This document shows positions 14,964 to 18,293 of a stretch of 18,293 bases of DNA, piece after piece. The notes under the pieces were generated by a model. The model saw nothing but the letters and a program-made list of their open reading frames with translations. It did not search any database and was not told the origin of the DNA. The translations under genes and the position numbers were made by a program. Within the stretch, counting starts at the first letter, position 1. Every line of letters starts with the position of its first letter. Source of the DNA: CAZJDV01 sp964544865 (lineage in GTDB: Bacteria; Chloroflexota; Dehalococcoidia; Lucifugimonadales; CAJWER01); NCBI GenBank assembly GCA_964544865.1, contig CAZJDV010000051.1, forward strand, positions 1 to 18,293, in the 5' to 3' direction.

Positions 14964-16310
14964 TCACGACTCAAGGGCGGCGCTGTCCTGAATCCGGCGC
15001 AAATGGTAGGCGAAGCCGCCTTCAGGCAGCTTCACGTCGTCGTAGCTGAGCATCTGGTCCTCGGCGACTCCGCGCACCACGCTCGCACCGGCGGCCAGTC
15101 CGATGGGCAGGAGGCGTGCCTCCCGCGCATGGGCGGCCTCGACTAGCGCCCCGTACACGGTGTGCCCGCCCTCGCCCCCTAGCAGGTCTCCGGGCTTCAG
15201 CACCTGTTTTGCCACCGCCGCGACATCGGCGACCATCTCCCTTGGCGCGCCCGTCGCCTCTCCGTAGAGGGATGCCTTGGCGATCGAGATAGGCGCGTCC
15301 ATGCCCACCAGGTGGTAGGGCCGGTACATGACGCCGTATCTTCCGGTCGGGTCCATGGCGATCCCATAGTCTCCAAGACAGCTTCGCAAATAGGCGTTGT
15401 CGCTGGTGATGACCACGTAGACGCCCCAGCGCAGAGAGTTCGGAATCTCCGTGCCATCTGGCCGCAGACAGCTCACTACCTCCACTACGCCCCTCCGTGA
15501 GAGGATGCCGCCGTCCTCGGTGGGGATGAGGAGCGACGGGATCTCCGCCACGCTGGCCGGCGGCGTGTGCATGCCCGGGACGTCGGGGACGAGCCCGGTC
15601 ATGTTGGCCACGGCGCACATCTCGATCGCCGACTTGGTTCCATCCAGGAACGAGTTGTACATCTCCGGGTTCAGGCTCGACTTGGGGATCTCGTCCGGCG
15701 GGTAGCCGTAGCGGAGCAACGCGTCGTCCGGCGCGCCCTTGCGGTATTCGGGCAGGTACTTCGTGCCTTTTCCTGCGGCGACGACCTCGAAGCCCACGCT
15801 GACGGCCCAGTCGTAGAGCTCCTCGATGTTGCCGGGCTGGTCGCCGTATACCAGGCTGTATACCACGCCCGCCCGGTCCGCCATGCGTTTGAGGAACGGA
15901 CCGGCCAGCGCGTCGGCTTCCACGGTCACGTTCACAATGTGCCTTTCGGCCATGATGGCGTCGAAGGCGTTCTTCGCCCCGACGTCGGGGTTCCCGGTGA
16001 CCTCCACGACCACGTCCACGTCGGCCTGGATCGCGATGTCGGCGCTCTCGGTGACGACCGGGATGCGCCCGCGGATGGCGTCGTTGGCCTCGGAGACCTT
16101 CGAGGTCGTCACCGCGCCGCGGATATCGTAATCTGCCTGTTTCAAGACATCGAGAGCCCGCCGGCCGTCGATGTCGCACACCACGGAGACGGCCATTCCG
16201 GGCGCGCGGTTGATCTGGGCGACCATCATCGAGCCGAAACGCCCGCACCCGATTATCGACACCTTGATCGGCGTCCCTGCCTCCTCCAGTGCCATCAGAC
16301 GCTCACGCAT
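14964..16310 (-). CDS. COG4091-type NAD(P)-dependent dehydrogenase (homoserine-dehydrogenase-like) with C-terminal SAF domain
   Basis: 448 residues. The N-terminal Rossmann fold has VSIIGCGRFGSMM (Gly21-x-Gly23-xx-Gly26), with CDID after the second strand, then VVVEVTGNPDVGAKNA and VNVTVEADAL, as in predicted homoserine dehydrogenases. The middle has VYGDQPGNIEELYDWA and VAAGKGTKYLPEYRKG, and PGMHTPPASVAEIPSLL. Residues from 371 on (LKPGDLLGGEGGHTVYG ... LPIGLAAGASVVRG) form a SAF domain, the fold also found in altronate dehydratase and antifreeze-like proteins. COG4091 members are NAD(P)-dependent oxidoreductases of poorly known substrate, likely acid-sugar or hydroxy-acid related. AAGGAG sits 8 nt before ATG 16310, confirming the start. 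The MFS gene follows 77 nt downstream on the same strand. Confidence 0.87.
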   Translation of the reverse strand: MRERLMALEEAGTPIKVSIIGCGRFGSMMVAQINRAPGMAVSVVCDIDGRRALDVLKQADYDIRGAVTTSKVSEANDAIRGRIPVVTESADIAIQADVDVVVEVTGNPDVGAKNAFDAIMAERHIVNVTVEADALAGPFLKRMADRAGVVYSLVYGDQPGNIEELYDWAVSVGFEVVAAGKGTKYLPEYRKGAPDDALLRYGYPPDEIPKSSLNPEMYNSFLDGTKSAIEMCAVANMTGLVPDVPGMHTPPASVAEIPSLLIPTEDGGILSRRGVVEVVSCLRPDGTEIPNSLRWGVYVVITSDNAYLRSCLGDYGIAMDPTGRYGVMYRPYHLVGMDAPISIAKASLYGEATGAPREMVADVAAVAKQVLKPGDLLGGEGGHTVYGALVEAAHAREARLLPIGLAAGASVVRGVAEDQMLSYDDVKLPEGGFAYHLRRIQDSAALES

Positions 16311-16736
16311 GATGCTTACTCCTTATCACGGTCCGCGGTGGATTATATCGGCCGACCCTTCCTCATCCGTTCGATTCCTCACCGCGGGGGCCTGCCTTCG
16401 AAGGCCGAGCGAAGGGATGTCGTCTCTTCGCCCATAAGAAAAGGGATGCAGGTCGCGGTTGGCGCGATCGAGCCCCCGCTTCTGGTGCTTCGCACACGAT
16501 TCAAGAGAATCATACGACAAGACTCATAGAGATGTCTCCGCCGAGTTCGCGCAGCAAGGTCAGCGGGCACGACTATCTGAGATGGACTTCTCGACATCTT
16601 CTATGCCGTGAGCATCGTCACTCGGTCAAATGGGCGGTAAGTGGCGGCAGGAACCTACGTGCAACGTAATCTGTCTATATATGTGAATGGACTAAACAAC
16701 ACACGTCCCTATGCCGGGACAGAGGAGCAACGTGAA
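16311..16736. other. Intergenic region, mostly featureless
   Basis: 426 nt between divergent genes. On the minus strand it holds a -10-like TATAAT (listed separately). A perfect 12-bp palindrome GCCTTCGAAGGC lies at 16394-16405. An AT-rich TCTATATATG (16675-16684) upstream of the small lipoprotein could act as its -10, but no good -35 was found. Short open frames here show no family resemblance. Confidence 0.5.
16342..16347 (-). promoter_or_regulatory. Consensus -10 box upstream of the COG4091 gene
   Basis: TATAAT on the minus strand, about 32 nt before ATG 16310, leaving a short leader that contains the AAGGAG site. No convincing -35 lies 16-19 bp upstream, so an activator-dependent promoter is possible. 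Confidence 0.35.
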
Positions 16737-17135
16737 ATGAACAGGATGAGGGATCTTGCAGTCGTTTTTGGAGTTGCAGCGTTGATGGCGATCGGCATGG
16801 CGTGCGGTGGCGCCGCGTCGGAGGTCGCAGGCAGCATGGCGCTGGACCTACGGCTGACCTTCCAGGGGGTTGAATGCACCGGCGTGGAGGTCGTGGGCGC
16901 GGCCACTTCCAATGGGGCGATTGTCTGCTGCGGGACCCCGATCAACATGGCCAATATGGAGGTCGTCGGAACGGGTGTAAACCACCACCCCGACCGCGAC
17001 GACCGACGTGTATACCTTCCCACCCGGCCCAGACCATCGAGACATCAGAGGAGCCGGTTGGGACCGACACTGCGCCTGCGACCTGGATCCGTTGGGAACT
17101 ATGACGCAGCAGGGTTGACCCCTGCGCCGCTCTAA
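16737..17135 (+). CDS. Small secreted lipoprotein, probably frameshifted near its 3' end
   Basis: ATG 16737 is preceded by AGAGGAG (16721-16727) at 9 nt. The protein starts MNRMRDLAVVFGVAALMAIGMACGG, a lipoprotein-like signal with an imperfect lipobox. It then has a small two-Cys-cluster domain (LRLTFQGVECTGVEVVG ... AIVCCGTP). As written it reads to 17135 (132 residues), but the last 50 are an unlikely Arg/Pro-rich tail. Removing one A from AAA (16979-16981) gives TTTPTATTDVYTFPPG. Then removing one C from CCC (17028-17030) gives QTIETSEEPVGTDTAPATW and a stop at 17102-17104, for 121 residues in all. So two single-base insertions in homopolymer runs appear to have broken the end, by real decay or by sequence error. 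Family not recognised. Confidence 0.6.
   Translation: MNRMRDLAVVFGVAALMAIGMACGGAASEVAGSMALDLRLTFQGVECTGVEVVGAATSNGAIVCCGTPINMANMEVVGTGVNHHPDRDDRRVYLPTRPRPSRHQRSRLGPTLRLRPGSVGNYDAAGLTPAPL
17109..17125. terminator. Hairpin between the small lipoprotein and mfd
   Basis: GCAGGG (17109-17114), loop TTGAC, CCCTGC (17120-17125). A 6-bp stem between convergent genes, starting 4 nt after the restored lipoprotein stop. No T-run on either strand. Confidence 0.3.
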
Positions 17136-17141
17136 CTCTGC

Positions 17142-18293
17142 TCACACTCCCAGCCGCTCCCTGAAGCGCGCCAGCTTCTCGATGGCGGACATGAGCGGTG
17201 CTTCCCAGCCGTCGGAGAGATTTTCCAGGTCTAGCCGTATCTGCATGTGGCCCACTGCGGTGTTGCGGCCGAGAAGGCGCTGTAGGGCGTTCCTGGCGCC
17301 GCCGACCTCGTCGTGGAGTCGCAGCACGATGTGCGAGTTCTCTCTGACCACGGCCTCAACGCCGGCCTTGCCCGCCGTCAGTTTGAGCCTCACGACGTAG
17401 AGCAGGTTCTGCACCTGCCAGGGCAGAGGGCCGAAGCGGTCCAGCAGCTCGTTCTCCATCGCCTCGACCTCTTGCACGGCGGAGACCGCCCCCAGCCGTC
17501 GGTAGATCTCCAGCCGCGTAGACAGGTCCTCGATGTAGTCGCCGGGGATGCTGGATGGGATCTCCAGGTCGACGGCGGCCGGCCCGGAGTGGTCCGGGTC
17601 GTCTGCCGCCTCTTCGTGCCCGGCGGGCTCGCCCTCTTCGGCTACGTTGCGCGCGAGGCCGGTCGCCCTCTCGGCCCTGAGGGCCTCGACCGCGTCGCTC
17701 AGCAGCCGTGTGTACAGGTCGAATCCGACGGCCGCGATGTGTCCGCTCTGGGCGGACCCCAGCAGGTTTCCGGCTCCTCGAATCTCCAGGTCTTTCATGG
17801 CGATCTGGAAGCCGGCGCCAAGCTCGGTGGCCGCCAGCATGGTCTTGAGCCGCTTCTCGGCGACCTCGCTCAGGCTCCTGTGGGCAGGTATCAGCAGATA
17901 GGCGTAGGCGCGGCGGCTCCCCCGTCCAACGCGGCCTCGCAACTGGTAGAGCTGCGCCAGGCCGAACGCGTCGGCGCGGTTTATTATCAGCGCGTTCGCG
18001 TTGGGTATGTCCAGACCCGACTCGATGATCGTGGTGCAGACGAGCACGTCGATGCGCCCCTCGGAGAACGCTATCATGGCGTCCTCGAGCTGGTGCTCGG
18101 ACATCTGCCCGTGGGCAACGCCGACGGCGGCCTCGGGGACCAGCATGCGGACGTAGCCGGCCATGTAGTCGATGTTGTAGACCCTGTTGTGGACGAAGAA
18201 GACCTGGCCCTGGCGGTCTATCTCCCGGCGGATGGCCTCGCGGATGAGCTCGTCGCTGAACTCGGACACGTAGGTCTTGATGGGCAGGCGCTC
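17142..18293 (-). CDS. mfd: Transcription-repair coupling factor Mfd, C-terminal part (5' end outside window)
   Basis: 383 residues of the C-terminal third (full Mfd is about 1,150). It opens with ERLPIKTYVSEFSDELIREAI, the junction into the second RecG-like translocase lobe. The lobe contains QGQVFFVHNRVYNI, the motif V region CTTIIESGLDIPNANALII (residues about 86-104) and motif VI QLYQLRGRVGRGSRRAYAYL (about 115-134). Next come RLKTMLAATELGAGFQIAMKDLEIRGAGNLLG, an acidic His/Asp/Glu linker, and the TRCF C-terminal domain (STRLEIYRRLGAV, LLDRFGPLPWQVQNLL). Mfd displaces stalled RNA polymerase using ATP and recruits UvrA. The frame is open through the window edge. Confidence 0.96.
   Translation of the reverse strand, partial: ERLPIKTYVSEFSDELIREAIRREIDRQGQVFFVHNRVYNIDYMAGYVRMLVPEAAVGVAHGQMSEHQLEDAMIAFSEGRIDVLVCTTIIESGLDIPNANALIINRADAFGLAQLYQLRGRVGRGSRRAYAYLLIPAHRSLSEVAEKRLKTMLAATELGAGFQIAMKDLEIRGAGNLLGSAQSGHIAAVGFDLYTRLLSDAVEALRAERATGLARNVAEEGEPAGHEEAADDPDHSGPAAVDLEIPSSIPGDYIEDLSTRLEIYRRLGAVSAVQEVEAMENELLDRFGPLPWQVQNLLYVVRLKLTAGKAGVEAVVRENSHIVLRLHDEVGGARNALQRLLGRNTAVGHMQIRLDLENLSDGWEAPLMSAIEKLARFRERLGV

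Noticed and set aside
16394..16405. 12-bp palindrome GCCTTCGAAGGC as an operator
   Set aside because: Single copy, about 50 bp upstream of the -10 of the COG4091 gene, with no regulator gene nearby; a palindrome this short can occur by chance.

Overview
The window is GC-rich (about 60-65% by eye) bacterial chromosome with one 10-N scaffold gap (6984-6993), so it comes from a draft or metagenome assembly. No rRNA, tRNA, IS element or CRISPR was seen. The gene set (GatC/GatA amidotransferase, sortase, kelch-propeller lipoproteins with the HTATLLxDGRVLVAGG motif, a CRTAC1-like FG-GAP lipoprotein, enolase-superfamily and Gfo/Idh/COG4091 sugar-acid-type enzymes) suggests a member of the Chloroflexota, perhaps Dehalococcoidia or SAR202. 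That placement is inference from gene content only.

Layout. 1-2588 (minus): a CRTAC1/FG-GAP lipoprotein cut by the window edge, preceded by a seven-kelch lipoprotein. 2838-5952 (plus): gatC, gatA and a Gfo/Idh/MocA oxidoreductase. 5989-6537: a small P-loop kinase-like gene broken by an in-frame TGA. 6659-9238 (plus): a membrane-anchored sortase containing the assembly gap, a TlpA/ResA-type thioredoxin and peptidyl-tRNA hydrolase. 9307-11541 (minus): a 744-residue lipoprotein with fourteen kelch repeats. 11542-12355: about 0.8 kb of intergenic DNA with good promoters on both strands and what look like gene remnants, including a C-terminal membrane sorting-signal-like tail. 12356-13525 (plus): an enolase-superfamily dehydratase/racemase. 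13594-16310 (minus): an MFS transporter and a COG4091-type NAD(P)-dependent dehydrogenase with a SAF domain. 16737-17135: a small lipoprotein whose 3' part appears frameshifted twice. 17142-18293 (minus): the C-terminal third of Mfd, cut by the window edge.

How it fits together. Two themes stand out. The first is the cell surface: three secreted beta-propeller lipoproteins, a fourth small lipoprotein, a sortase, an extracytoplasmic thioredoxin and a sorting-signal remnant. The three propeller genes are each preceded by a promoter of the same form (TTGACG, 17-bp spacer, TAGnnT with an extended -10 TGn), which suggests they are all transcribed strongly by the housekeeping sigma factor. The second is small-molecule (probably sugar-acid) catabolism: enolase-superfamily enzyme, two dehydrogenases and an MFS permease. 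Housekeeping genes (gatCA, pth, mfd) lie between them. I see no clearly new multi-gene system. The most useful oddities are the shared promoters, the 7 and 2x7 propeller architecture, the two interrupted genes and the remnants in 11.9-12.3 kb.
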